Shown here one piece after another: positions 23,701-34,505 of a DNA stretch of 64,000 bases. Positions within the stretch are counted from its first letter, which is position 1, and the number at the start of each line of letters is the position of its first letter. Origin of the DNA: Anadara kagoshimensis (Eukaryota; Mollusca; Bivalvia; Arcoida; Arcidae); NCBI GenBank assembly GCA_021292105.1, contig CM037874.1, positions 29,247,300 through 29,311,299 of the forward strand, in the 5' to 3' direction. A program made the translations under genes and the position numbers. The notes under the pieces are model-generated. The model made no database searches. It was not told the origin of the DNA and saw nothing but the letters and a program-made list of their open reading frames with translations.

Positions 23701-26700
23701 TTAACTCGAACAAAAAATTTTGAGAAATAAAATTTGTCAGCGCCTATAGATTTTTTGGTAGAAAAAACACATTCCGACACAAATAAAATATTTGACTGTC
23801 GGCCTCGTGTTGATTTTAAAATTACAACATTGCACTGACCTCCCAATTTCCTTAAGCCCTTAATTATTATCCCTTGCATAAGCAATTAAACCATCAAGTA
23901 GACTAGCAGGTGTTATAATTACTGCCAAGCTGAACATGGCTTCCGAACGCGTGTGATGTGAACATTACTCAATACAACCGGAAGCTTTGGGTGATTAAAG
24001 TACACAAAGCGAAACTGGTATGGAGACCAAAGCGGACTCCACTATTTGTCGGCTAATAACAAGTAACAGATAATCTCCCTAATTTTTATATACTACATTC
24101 TCAATTATAAATACAAATAATAAATAATGCAGTTTTTATATATCATGTTTGAATACATACGATATAGGAGAAAACGGCAATATACAGTTTGACAAGATAA
24201 AACCGGAAGCGACTTCCGGTAGGCGTGTACGAGTTACTTCCCTTTTGTTGTCGTTTTTAACATCGGTTATCTCGAACTCCGGATAAGTCGAACTTTTTGC
24301 ATTTCCCCGTCGAGTTCGAGATAACGAGAGTCAACTGTACATAACTATTTGTAAAGGTTTTATTTGTTTTTGTATATAATACTAGTATTGTATTATTTTT
24401 CAGGAAATGGACAAGAGAATATTAGAAGCCATGATAGAAAAACAGAAAGAAGAGGAGACAGTGAGAACAGCAAGAAAAGAGAAAGCTAGGGCTGATGCTG
24501 CCTGGATGAAACAGGTTAGAGTTTTATACATGTACAGTAGTCACTTGATTTAGATGATTGTTTTTTGATTTATTTGGGGTTTTTTTTGTTTTGTTTTGGT
24601 TTTTTTTTAATTTTTTGTTATTGTTAAAAAAATGGATGTAAATATTTGAAAATAGAAATATGAAGATTATATATGCTTAATTAATAAATCCATCCTAATT
24701 CGTATTTACACATAACTCATACATGAATTAATTTTATTGCAAAATAATCATAAACATTTGGATGTGCTATTTCAACTTCAGTCACATTACCTGTATTGTT
24801 AAAGAACTAGGAAACTTACCAGTTTGTAACCAAATTGAATTACCATACATTGTTACTTGTATTCGTATGTACCTAAATATATCTTATATTTTATAGGTGA
24901 TAGAAGACCAGCTGAGGGTAGAGAAAGCTAGAGAAGCAGAACTAGATATGTTGTATCAGTATGTATTCTGTCTCTGTATACCCCCACCCCCCTATGGCAA
25001 ACTAGTTTGAGGGGGGTATACAGGAATCACCATGTCTGTCTGTCAGTGTAAAATCGTGTCCGGCCATATCTCAAAAATGCTTTGAACGACTCTCATAAAA
25101 CTTCACATGAATAATTTTCATGGACCAATGGTGTGTCATATTGGAAAGGTCAAGGTCACAGGAAAACATTAAATGTTGGGGACGGGAGGGTATTTGGCTC
25201 TCAAGAGACAGTTCTAGTTTATTCTTGTATTTATACCTTTACTTTAGGCTGAGTGTCTGACTATACAGCAATAGTCACTATGTTCTTAGCTCTTACAGTT
25301 GAAGGACCAGACCAATAGTGTTTCATGCTCCAGTCAATATACTGATATAGAAGCAGTCATTGTGGAGAAAATCCGAGTGTCCAGAGAATTTCTGCCCTTT
25401 TTTTTTCCTCTTAGTGTTAAGGGAAATGTTTGGATCAGTAGTGTTTTATACCTCAGTCAAGATTCCTTTACTTATATCAAAGCAGTGGCTTCTGGGATTG
25501 TGAAAGAAATTGGCTGATCGCCGGCCATGCCTACAATGTTCCGACAAAGGGCCGGCATGCTTGAATTACACTTAAAAAGAATGGAAACTCAACCTGAATT
25601 ATGTTGTCATTGACATTAGTATGTCATGGTAGCCAGTGTCAAAACATAATAGGCACGGCCGGTGATACTTGAAAAAACCCCATAAAACCGAGGGTATGAG
25701 AGTATGAGAGACATTGTGATCTGTATGTGTATGTGTACTGTAGATCACTCAGCCACATTGATAGAAAAGAAAAAGAATGGTTAACTCTATTCAGATAATA
25801 AATTGTGTAGAGTTAGGTTTTATTATGGATATATTTTTAGTTTGTTAACTGTAATCTATGTAAAACAAATTGCTAAAATGAGAAATTAATCCTCCATCCA
25901 TTGTATCAATTTGTCAAATCATGGCCTCATTATAAAGCAAAAACCCGAAGAGACTTATCAACAAAAACATAAAGGGAATAGACTTTAGGACTTTGAAATA
26001 CCTTTGGCAATAAGCAAGATGGCTAACTTGTAAGGGGCATTTTAATGGGGGTTTTACTGTACATGATGTAATAGTTCCTAATTATTTTAAAAATTGTCAA
26101 GAAATGTTTCCAATTTGAAGATTTTTCTATAAACATTATTATGCTATGGGTTTAAGTAGGACCATAAGCATACACATTTTGTACACATCAGTATTAGATT
26201 CCAAGTTTTAAAAGAATGGTTTCAAGGATCAATATTGTGAATTATAAAACTGTATTTTATTTTCAGGGATGAAGCAGCAAGAATGTGGCAGAAAAGAGAT
26301 GCAGAGTGGGAGAGAGAAAAACGAGCAAGAGAAAGACTAATGAAAGAGGTCAGTTGAAACATTATACTAGTAATATGTCAAAATTATATTTATTGAGTTA
26401 TGCATTTTCATACAACTCAATTATATGCAAACACAAAGTTGTAGAAAATTTGGTGACTGGATACAGTTTTACTGCAATCATTTGTTACAATATGTCATTA
26501 CAATTGATGGATCGCTGGCCACGCCTACAATGTTCCGATAAAGTGTCTGCATGATTGCATTACACGCAAAAAGAATGAAAACTCAGCCTGAATTGTGCCG
26601 TTTAATGACGTCACTGACACTAGTACATCATTAGTTGTCGTGATTCTGCTTTGGTCCCATAATTGGCATGACCGGCGACACGTCGATTGACTACCGAGGA

Positions 26701-29449
26701 CATAACATTATGTTTTCCATTTGTCAATGTGTACAGAAATAGATCTTTAGGGCATGTAAATGAGGCCCATGGAATAAGAATGAAGTGGAATAATGGAGTT
26801 TGACAACTCAGTCAAGGTTCTTTTACTGAAATGGAGGTAAGTTCTTGGGATGGTGGAGGAAACTGGAGTGCCCAGAAAAACACCCACATCTCTCTTCTGT
26901 CACTCTCTTGACAAGCGAATTGACAATCTTTCTCAAACTAGGATCCTCCCAGAGTAGGATTCAAACCTAGGTGTGAGAAACACTGATTTGTAAGCCAACA
27001 GTTTAGACCACTTGGTCAACAATAACTCTCAAACCACAAGTATGATAAATACAACTCCACATGTACCTGTTGACAATTTTACATACATGTATATATTTTA
27101 ATTCAAAGTTAAATCTGAATCTATGTACCAATTTGATGTATCGCCGGCCATGCTTTTTATGTTTCGACACTGGCCCCCAGCATGGCACCAAAGCAGTTCA
27201 CGGCAACTAATGATGTACTAGAGTCAGTGACGTCATTAAATGGTACAAATTAGACAGAGTTTTCATTGTTTTTGTGTGTAATTAAAGCATCTGGGATTTT
27301 GTCGGAACATTGTGGGCATGGTCGGTGATCCATCAATCCAACTACGTAATCGGAATTTAGATGACTATTTGATCATATAGATCCGCAATCAATATATTAA
27401 TTGTTGGATTAATTTTATTTAAATTGTTAATTTAATTAAATACAGGTTATGGATGACCGACAACAACAGATTATAGAAAGAATTGAGGAAAACAAACAGA
27501 GACAGGAAGAATCACTACAACAGAGAGAACAACTAATACGAGAAATGGAAATAGCAAATCAGCTTACACGTAGAGAGCAAGAAGAAGCTGAGGAAGATAG
27601 AAAGGCATTTAAATTGAATCTAGAAGAACAGGTCAGTACATCTTTATATATATTGATCATTTCAAAGTGTGTAGCTAGCTAAATGGGAGGTGCTTACTCT
27701 TCCAGCACACTTGGCCTCACTTCCCTTTTTTTAACTTGATTTGCCAGTTTTCAAAGTTTTAGTTGTTTTTTTTTTGGGGGGGGGTTAATTGTGATTTGAA
27801 CAAAGACTGGTTTGTTTGTTTTTTACTTCAAGCCTTTCCTATGTTCAAGATTCTTCATCATTTTATAAAATACATTTCACATTAGTATTAGTGGTATTAT
27901 TTCACACATAGTGGAAAACTGTGGAACTAAATGTATATCTCTGAAATGATAAACTTGGCAATATCTGAAGTTTAATGCAGTTTTAATTTTTGTGAATATA
28001 AGTGATCACAAAATTGTTAAATATTTCCATTTTATATATTGCACATATGTTTCATAATAGTCATATTCAAATATTTATCAAATTCATAATATACAATGTA
28101 CATGTATATGATAATTTTATAACTTCTACTTTCATATATACATGTATATGTAGATGACAGCTAGAAGAGAGAAAGAAAAAATGACCAGACGACAGATGGA
28201 AGAAGAACTGGAAGAAGAAAGACAAGCAGATGAAGAACACTTAGATCTACTACGACAGGAAACTGAAAGAATGAGAATAAAGGGATTTGCACCCAAGGTT
28301 TGTAAATACTGTACAGAACATATAGGCAAACAAATTTGACCTATCGGCTTGACCTTTCATTTAAATATTTATCGCAGAGCAAGAAGATCAGTATAGAGAG
28401 CATTGGTGTTTATTGTGTATAGATTATAAGATATACCGGGTACTCATCTCAACCTGCACAGTGTGTATGTATAAACTTGAATCCTAACACTACCCATAAA
28501 TTGGGTGGATTCTCTTATTTAAATATTCCTAATGAAAGGTCAAGTTGACAGGTCAATGTTGTTTGCCTATACTATGCCATCAGTTATATGATGCTTCATT
28601 TTGTCCATCAGCATGTACTTCTTAATGTAAGTGTTAGGAGGTGTTGGAAACAATAATATTAGGTTTTAAAAATTTTTGATATACCGGTATTGTCTCAAGT
28701 ACTTTGAAAGAAATTTTATTTGTGTACATGTAATTTTATTTGAATATCAATATACATGCATCAGAACAATATTATTTATATCATTGACCAATAAATAATA
28801 CTTGGTAAAGTACATGTAATATTGTAGTTTTATTACAGCAAAAAAAAACCCCAATTTAGTACAACCTCAACAGGCCCGTCTTAAATGCACATTTTCTGGG
28901 AGAATTTGATAAAGAAGTGTCTTGTCCAATGTTGAGAATTGAAGCCGGGTTACATTGGTTACAGACAATTTTATAAACCACTGTCCACACAAACGCCCTT
29001 TATTGTTGCAATATGTGGAAACTGACACTACATACCGGGTTTGTTCAGTGGAGAAGTGTTAAGTACTTTTCTCTATTTATTTGTGTATACTGTATAAGAG
29101 GAAATATTAGCAGCAGGAGACTTTCTCGGTTTTGATCTTCCTATCTATTTCGCGTTAAGAAATTTTCACTGTTCCACCTGTAGGGAAAGTCTACCAAAGG
29201 GGAAGCAAATTTCACCTGGAAGATATAATTACGGAGCAAGAGCCACCACAAAAATCACTAATATTTCTTCTACAAACTTTCCAGGAAGGTTTCTTCTTAA
29301 ACAGTATTTAAACAACCATGTTGTCATACATGTACATGTAGGTATAGTGTTTTATCTCTTTTATTTTGTTTATGAAAAAAAATACATGAAAAATTTATGT
29401 ACAATTTTTGTATTTTCAGGATTTTGGAAGAAGACAAGCTTGGTCCTAG
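17733..29449 (+). CDS. TCHP: trichoplein keratin filament-binding protein, complete
   Basis: Fourteen coding exons: 17733-17923, 18705-18813, 19532-19633, 19866-19922, 20654-20722, 20957-21130, 22015-22127, 22886-22952, 24404-24514, 24897-24958, 26267-26348, 27446-27631, 28154-28297 and 29420-29449. They total 1,497 nt, i.e. 498 residues, the length I recall for human trichoplein. The start 'MALPTVPHYW' matches the vertebrate 'MALPTLPSYW'. Further conserved blocks are 'YEFWKRNNPELRK', 'HVVNTWSDQ', 'QQWELEKLEEDREQME', 'DAAWMKQVIEDQL', 'MWQKRDAEWEREKRARERLM' and 'DRQQQIIERIEENKQRQEES'. The end 'GFAPKDFGRRQAWS' parallels 'GYRPKPYGHPKIAWN'. Almost the whole chain is charged coiled coil of the trichohyalin/plectin-homology type. 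In vertebrates the protein sits on centrioles, binds Aurora A to hold back cilium formation, and binds keratin filaments and desmosomes. All exon junctions keep phase and no break is seen. Confidence 0.95.
18196..18531 (+). repeat. dimeric tRNA-derived SINE (family A), second copy
   Basis: Heads at ~18203 (GTAGCTCAGTGGTTAAAGC) and ~18439 (GTAGCTCATTTGGTAAGC). Each is followed by a B-box-like 'gagatcccagtttg'. The shared body 'ttacatttgggggcttgtcc...gaaagggaggaatgt' has the same order as in 4071-4387. Intron 1 of TCHP. Confidence 0.75.
19185..19493 (-). repeat. tRNA-derived SINE (family B), minus strand
   Basis: Minus-strand head 'CCACTGCAGTTGCTCAGTTGATAGAGTGCTCACTCC' at ~19493. Its body runs through 'gcagtgactgttctgtcacc', 'cggcattac' and 'cgataaagaaccctgctgtaaaatacc'. 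The tail ends 'ttgaccgatatgttaaacaccattac'. Same family as 31795-32128, 45850-46120 and 62151-62478. Confidence 0.75.
20151..20433 (+). repeat. tRNA-derived SINE (family C), plus strand
   Basis: Starts GGTGGACATGGCTAAGTGG with a B box GGGTTCGAACC, then 'gtctgagatgatttttttctcctgctgtcagctagagctg'. Ends 'gattgaaacagactaagcaacg'. Same family as 16741-17038. Confidence 0.75.
22154..22412. mobile_element. hAT-like MITE, copy 1
   Basis: Left end CAAGGGTTCAAAATTAT and right end AATTTTTGAATCCCTGC are inverted. The body has 'tttgaaagtccaataccaacactgaaaggtcc'. It is closely related to 43402-43656. Intron 7 of TCHP. Confidence 0.6.
23432..24337. mobile_element. 906 bp non-autonomous pogo/Tigger-like element
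   Basis: Termini are CAGTTGAATCTCGTTATCTCGAAC and, from the right end, CAGTTGACTCTCGTTATCTCGAAC (each within 20-25 bp and nearly identical). TA dinucleotides stand directly outside both ends (23430-23431 and 24338-24339), as expected for Tc1/mariner-pogo insertion. Subterminal 'atctcgaact' repeats and a triplicated 'gttaactcgaacaaaaaattt' block (~23625-23725) fill the left side. No transposase frame is visible. The 114-codon minus-strand open stretch at 23541-23885 only translates the repeats. Confidence 0.8.
24979..25220 (+). repeat. mollusc-type interspersed repeat
   Basis: Begins 'cccccacccccctatggcaaactagtttgaggggggtatac', a short palindrome, followed by 'gtgtccggccatatctcaaaaatgc' and 'aaaggtcaaggtcacagg'. 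Its opening resembles 63005-63110, and its AAGGTCAAGGTCAC phrase matches the tandem units at 60110-61455. Confidence 0.5.
25516..25666. mobile_element. MITE (family M), copy 1
   Basis: Left end GATCGCCGGCCATGCCTAC. Right end reverse-complemented is ATCACCGGCCGTGCCTAT. The internal text 'aatgttccgacaaagg...attacacttaaaaagaatgg' is shared with two more copies within 2 kb. Confidence 0.7.
26510..26679. mobile_element. MITE (family M), copy 2
   Basis: Starts GATCGCTGGCCACGCCTACA and ends 'attggcatgaccggcgac'. Internally 'attacacgcaaaaagaatgaaaactcagcctgaattgt' matches copy 1. Confidence 0.7.
26775..27015 (-). repeat. tRNA-derived SINE (family D), minus strand
   Basis: Minus-strand head 'GACCAAGTGGTCTAAACTG' with a B box GGTTTGAATCC, then the characteristic 'ctgggcactccagtttcctccaccatccc'. 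Related copies at 32405-32620, 35895-36110, 38490-38705, 44145-44300 and 58405-58560 share the same body. Confidence 0.65.
27139..27331. mobile_element. MITE (family M), copy 3, reverse orientation
   Basis: Starts TATCGCCGGCCATGCTTTTT and ends 'cattgtgggcatggtcggtgatc'. The internal text reads as the reverse complement of copies 1 and 2 ('tttcattgtttttgtgtgtaat'). Confidence 0.65.
27668..27815 (+). repeat. interspersed repeat (family E), copy 3
   Basis: Text 'gtgtagctagctaaatgggaggtgcttactcttcc' and 'ggttaattgtgatttgaacaaagactggtttg', matching 9124-9275. TCHP intron 12. Confidence 0.6.
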
Positions 29450-29846
29450 TTAATAGCAACAACGGCCCTAGCAGACCTGTTATACATTGTGATGCCATGA
29501 TAAAGGAGGTTAACTCTTATGGAGAGATCAGCTAGAATTTGATAAGGATTGTTATGTGTTAGTCAGGTTTTGGATCCTTTCATGCAGGATTCAGACTTGA
29601 CTTTAAGACTGCCGAAAGTTACAGACAGAACTGCCATGGACATTTGTGATATACTGTTGATGTACATTGCATGTTCAATTTGATATTTAATAAGACAATA
29701 TAGGGTCTATAGATATTGAAAGTCATTTGATTTTGTTTTTTAGAATTCAATGTACAGTAATTGGCCTCATTTTCTGGACCGCCATTTTGATGATCCCATA
29801 AAGAGATCACCCATCAGAGTGTGTATCATAGTTTTGCATGAACTAG

Positions 29847-29852
29847 AATAAA
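29847..29852 (+). terminator. candidate poly(A) signal for TCHP
   Basis: AATAAA 398 bases after the stop codon, followed at once by a GT-rich stretch (tgtgagttagtgagatcgg). Confidence 0.5.
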
Positions 29853-30860
29853 TGTGAGTTAGTGAGATCGGATGTTACATATGTAATAGACACGGATGAA
29901 CTGAAAAATGGTTATTGTGATTTGACTTTATGTCACATCAAATTATAAATTAAAATAGTTTACCTGTTCCATTTTACTTTAATAGTAATTAGAGCACTAT
30001 AGGTTGAGTTGTAAATTTATTTCACTCTTACAATTGGGATACAATTTTACTGGCCTTTATAAGCAGGTGGCCCTTATATAGAGGTTCCTTTTCAGGCAAG
30101 TTGGACTGTACTATAGGTTGGGTGGTTAATTTATTTGACTGTTACAAGTCAGTTGATGTTAAATAACCAAGATATAGATTATCTTGTGTGTGATAGGTCA
30201 CATAGTTAAACAATTTAGTTTGTATATTGTTTATTCAGAAAAATACATGATTCTTAATTCAGAATAAATAAATGGGGATATGTTAACTTCACATGATTTT
30301 TAATAATGTTGATAAGAGACAGGGATTAAAAAACTAATTTTGTGATATTTAGCCATGGGTACTTCCATTCCAGTGGTACTTCCACTGAATCATTCATTAT
30401 GGATGTCATTATTAATAAAAAAATATTTTTCTCCCATGACAAGTCATGTAATATAGAAATATTCCATTGAAGATACTCATGGGGGATATTTCTATTCTGT
30501 ATGGGTCGCACATGCAAATTATCGAAGGAACTTCATTTAGTTACATCAAATCAAAAGACAATTGCATGATGTTTTCATGTTGGGAACATTAGATCATTTT
30601 TTGGGAAAAGGACGCCCAAGTCTTAAAAATTTAGACATTTTGAGGGTGTATCAAATGTTTATTCTGGGAGTTTAGAATGAATAACTTGGTTTTGTAGTTT
30701 ATACATATTGTATAAACCAAAATCAGGTACATTGTTTCCGATGGTGATATTTTTTTAAAGTAGAATGTTGAATAAAAAGGTTAAATTTTACAATAATGGC
30801 ATCGATGTCTATGTAAATAGTATTTGAAGCCAAATATTAGCATTAAAATGGAAGAAATAT

Positions 30861-30991
30861 CCATTATGAGTTTATCCATGTCACCCTCGGGGTTGAACAT
30901 TTCTGTCAAAGACTCAGGAAGCCTCGTCTCTGACTGAAATGTTCAACCCTGAGGGTGAGATTTACCTATCCTACATGGATACTCATAATGG
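30861..30991. repeat. foldback element
   Basis: Left arm 'ccattatgagtttatccatg' with 'tcaccctcggggttgaacatttctgtca'. Right arm is its reverse complement, 'tgactgaaatgttcaaccctgagggtga ... catggatactcataatgg'. The loop is ~25 bases around 30915. Confidence 0.8.
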
Positions 30992-31149
30992 GTTATTATA
31001 GTCTTTGGATTGTCATTTTAGGTCTGTCTTACCGAAATAAAATTGAGGCAGCTAAAAACAAACTGCATACCATGTCATCCCTATTTTATGTACAACATTG
31101 AGAGGGTGGGGGATGATTGCTTCAAAACCATGCACTATGCAAATGTTTT

Positions 31150-31151
<2 letters not shown>

Positions 31152-31188
<37 letters not shown>
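31152..31188. repeat. (TG)n microsatellite
   Basis: About 18 uninterrupted TG units followed by 'gtgtggtgtgttg'. Confidence 0.95.
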
Positions 31189-31189
<1 letters not shown>

Positions 31190-31228
31190 TGTGGTGTGTT
31201 GCGAGAGCTAAGGATTCAGAGTCTTTCT

Positions 31229-31490
31229 GGCCTCGGTTTCACAATCATTTCTTAGCTAAGATTTCCTTAACTTAAATCTTGCAAAATTTCAAATCTTTAT
31301 AATTTTGTTAATTTTCAAGATATTGAGGAATTAAAGGTGTCATTTTTTATGATCACTTCTAGATTAAAACATTTGCATTTTGTTTTGACAAAAATATTCA
31401 CCAGTAGTTTCAGAAAAAAGAGATTACAAAAATTTGCTAAATTTAAATTAAGGAAAATCTTTGCTAAGGAATGATTGTGAAACTGGGGCC
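31229..31490. mobile_element. MITE with ~45 bp inverted ends
   Basis: Left end GGCCTCGGTTTCACAATCATT then 'tcttagctaagatttccttaa'. Right end reverse-complemented is GGCCCCAGTTTCACAATCATT then 'ccttagcaaagattttccttaa'. The ~170-base centre is AT-rich and non-coding. Confidence 0.75.
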
Positions 31491-31794
31491 TGACTATCTT
31501 ATATAAGAAATCAAAACAAGGATTTCTGTTTCTTTAAACTTTTAGAGAGATTTTAATTATTTCATGGACATGTTGATAAATGTCCTGAAATGTCATATTA
31601 CTGTTTTAGTGAAACTTTATGTAATATTTACATGTATATATTTATGCACTGGTTTTTTTGCACAATAATATTTTACGTATTGTGTAAAATTTAGAGTACA
31701 TTTGTAGATTGTAAAAGTGGAGGGAACAGGAAAATTCAAAACTAAATTAAAAGTGCAAAATAAGAAAATAAATATACATAAAATTAACTTTTGA

Positions 31795-32128
31795 GTTGAT
31801 TTGAGTAATGGTGTTTAACGTCCCAGTCAAAAATAATTTTCTTATATCGAGATGTCACCAGCTATAGTCTAATGTGCAGAAATTGTGCCTGTGCATTGCC
31901 CTTATGGCATTATACAGCCGGGTTCTTTATCGTGCCATGCCTTCCATGACATGAGACCTCATTTATTTTAAGCTTCCAACCAAAAGAACCATGACTTTGA
32001 TTTCGTAATGCCTAGTGCTTGGCGAAAGAATAGCCACTACCCACTTTGGGTCGGACCCGATCAGGGTTCGAACCCACTACCTCCCACTTACGGAGTGAGC
32101 ACTCTACCAACTGAGCTACCGCAGTGGT
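31795..32128 (-). repeat. tRNA-derived SINE (family B), near full length, minus strand
   Basis: The best-preserved family B copy. Minus-strand head ACCACTGCGGTAGCTCAGTT with 'GGTAGAGTGCTCACTCCG', B box GGGTTCGAACC, then 'tcgggtccgacccaaagtgg', 'ggcacgataaagaacccggctg' and tail 'ttgactgggacgttaaacaccattac'. Confidence 0.85.
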
Positions 32129-32404
32129 AAATTAAGTGGATTTGTTTTCTAACATAAAGATACATGTACTGTAAAGGTATTAATTCTAGCCATGTACTAA
32201 TTTTAGCAATTTTCACTATCATACAGTACCGTGAATTGAAATCCACAGCTAAAATAATACCATCGTAGTGCACAAGGTAATCTACAAAATTTACGCTAAT
32301 TCAAGTCCATGTGAATTTGCCTAATTTTTTTGCACCAAAATTTGTACAAACTAGAATTAATACATTTACAGTAGTATTAAAATTAAAGTCCCGAGCTCTC
32401 ATCT

Positions 32405-32620
32405 AAAGTGAATGGTTATAGATCACAAAACCTTTTACCGCCTAGGTTTGAATCCAGATCCTAGTGTGAGAAAGTTTGTCAGTTTGCTTGCTGAAGGTTT
32501 TGGTTTTCTACTGACACTCCAGTTTCTTCCACCATTCTTGAAAATTGGAGAGAATTTTGACTGGAGTAGAAGCTCCATTACTCCATTCTACTCTTCAGGT
32601 CAGTGCTTATTGTGGCTTCA
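32405..32620 (+). repeat. SINE-like repeat (family D), plus strand
   Basis: Contains 'ctaggtttgaatccagatcctagtgtgag' (B-box region), 'ctgacactccagtttcttccaccattcttg' and 'actggagtagaagctccattactccattc', the family D body. Confidence 0.55.
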
Positions 32621-32822
32621 TTGACAAGATGTCCAGAAAACAAACCCCATTAATAAGATATCAATCAGTCTGTTTAATGGTTAATCCCAGTTCTTATGCC
32701 AGTAGAAGCACACACACACACACATACCGGTATATATTATTAACCTGTTGGGCTGGAACACAAGAAGATATGCTGTGCAGCCTGCTAGCAGTTGAACAGA
32801 TAACATTTTGAGGTACGAGTCT

Positions 32823-33127
32823 GCAGCTTTAATCATAGGATCAGATGTGTCCACTAGATAATATAGTGTACCAGTATATGTGTATATAATGGAGATTTGA
32901 AGATTACAAGCTTGGCCTGAAAAATAACATTTTGCTTTTCTAGAGCACCCAGTATGCTTGATGTCGGTACCAAAATCAAGATCAGCTTTAATCATAGGAT
33001 CAGATGACTCCACTAGACAATATAATGTACCGGGGAGATTTGAAGATTGCAAGCTTGGCCTGAAAAGTGACAATTTGCTTTTCTGGAGCACCCATTATGT
33101 TAGATGTTGTCAGTACCAAAATAAAGA
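32823..33127 (+). repeat. tandem duplication, two ~150-160 bp copies
   Basis: Copy 1 (32823-32983) and copy 2 (32984-33127) share 'cagctttaatcataggatcagatg', 'gagatttgaagatt.caagcttggcctgaaaa' and 'ttttct.gagcaccca.tatg'. Copy 1 has ~18 extra bases of TA/TG repeat. Confidence 0.85.
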
Positions 33128-33559
33128 TAAAATGCACAATATAGTCATATTGTATAAGAAACATTGGCAAGGAAAAATACTCGTGATTTTTACAACACTT
33201 GTACTGCAAATATCTCTTCTCAGCGGAAATTTCTAATTTCACTTGGTACACTTTAAGTACAGTCGAAACTGTGAACATTTCTAACGCCAAATTATTTTAG
33301 AAGATCAAAACCGCGAAATAATGTTTCTTCTCAAACAGTAACTGATATGTGGCCTTACAATGATGCTGTTTAAAATTTCTTGATTTCCTGTTCATTGATC
33401 ATATCATAATCTTTATGTATTGCAACATAGTTTGCTGTAAAATGCCATTACCATTAATGTATGTAAATGGTTAGCCATGTGTGCATGTTCTATAAGTCCA
33501 ATCAGGAAACTATGCTGTTGAGGAGCACACATGCCCAAGGTTCGAGGTTTTCTCCAGAT

Positions 33560-33702
33560 ACACGATAAAGAACCCTGCTGTATAATGCCAACAGTGCAAT
33601 GTACAGGCAAAATTTCTGCACTTTCGCCTATAGATGGCGATGTCTCGATATAAGTGAAATATTCTTGACTGGGACGTTAAACACCATTACTCGGCTCAAT
33701 TC
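33560..33702 (+). repeat. truncated family B SINE, 3' part
   Basis: Plus-strand 'cgataaagaaccctgctgtataatgcc', 'tgcactttcgcctatagatggcgatgtctcgatataagtgaaatattcttgactgggacgttaaacaccattac'. The tRNA head is missing. Confidence 0.7.
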
Positions 33703-34329
33703 TCCAGATACACTCAAGTTTTCTCCATCCAAGAACTGACAGCCTCAATATAAAGTGTAAGAATCTTGACTGGGACATCCCTTGTTGTTGAAGATATTCC
33801 CTATGTATAACCAGTGATCAAAACTGCTGCACAGCAGCTTCTGGTATGTGCACTTCAATATCCAATGTTGAAGATTAAAATACCCATGGTTTATAAAGAC
33901 AATAGAGACAAAATTACAAAATATAACTTTTATTGGCAGTTCCATTTCATTTCTGCCTTCCATCACAAATTATATTTAATAATAATATTATTCTCACACA
34001 TTCTGCTAATAAAATTTCATTGGCATCATGATACACAAAGAAATAACTTTAACCTCTTTTATCTCATGTTGTCTCAAGCAAGTAACGAACAAATCAATTA
34101 AAACCAAAAAATCAAGTCACATGTCAATCATGTGATCAACAATAAATGTGAAACAATGCATTACATATGGTGTAAGGTTATCAGCATATATGATAATGAA
34201 GGTGTGTACATATTTGTCAGCTTTACATGGATTTTGTAGTTGCTCTGCCAACTATGTAATATCCAGTAGTAGTTTTCTGTTAAACACTTTCAAAAAAAAA
34301 AAAAATTAAAATGTACATTTATAAATACA

Positions 34330-34505
34330 CAGGGCTAGGTTTCCATAAATTTAAAATTATTCATAGCCCAAATTTAAAAATTGTGAATTAAATTCCTTTT
34401 TAAGGTATTTTTTCACAAATTTGCTAAAATAAGTTACTTTTTGAAATAATTTCTCAGAAATCAGTAGTCAATGGCAATTCTTGCTACCAGAAAAAGAAAC
34501 ATAGC
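34330..34505 (+). repeat. dispersed repeat shared with 40128-40312
   Basis: Both copies read 'ctaggttttccataaatttaaaattatt.atagcc.aaattt', then 'ccttttta...ttgctaaaa.a..taacttttgaaa.tatttctc.gaaat.a.tag.caatgg' and '.aaacatagc'. No inverted ends noticed. Confidence 0.6.

Larger units (their letters stand above)
29853..33900. other. convergent intergenic region between TCHP and GGNBP2, no gene
   Basis: No coding exon seen on either strand. The region is packed with two foldback elements, a (TG)n run at 31152-31188, SINEs and a tandem duplication, each listed separately. Open frames at 32681-33290 on both strands fall in the duplicated block and look like chance. Confidence 0.6.

Noticed and set aside
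23541-23885. 114-codon minus-strand ORF as a possible pogo transposase
   Set aside because: It translates the triplicated repeat block of the element and shows no DDE or helix-turn-helix motif.
32681-33290. Overlapping ORFs of up to 136 codons on both strands
   Set aside because: They lie in the tandem duplication and a (CA)n run. Frames on both strands are open only because the DNA is duplicated.
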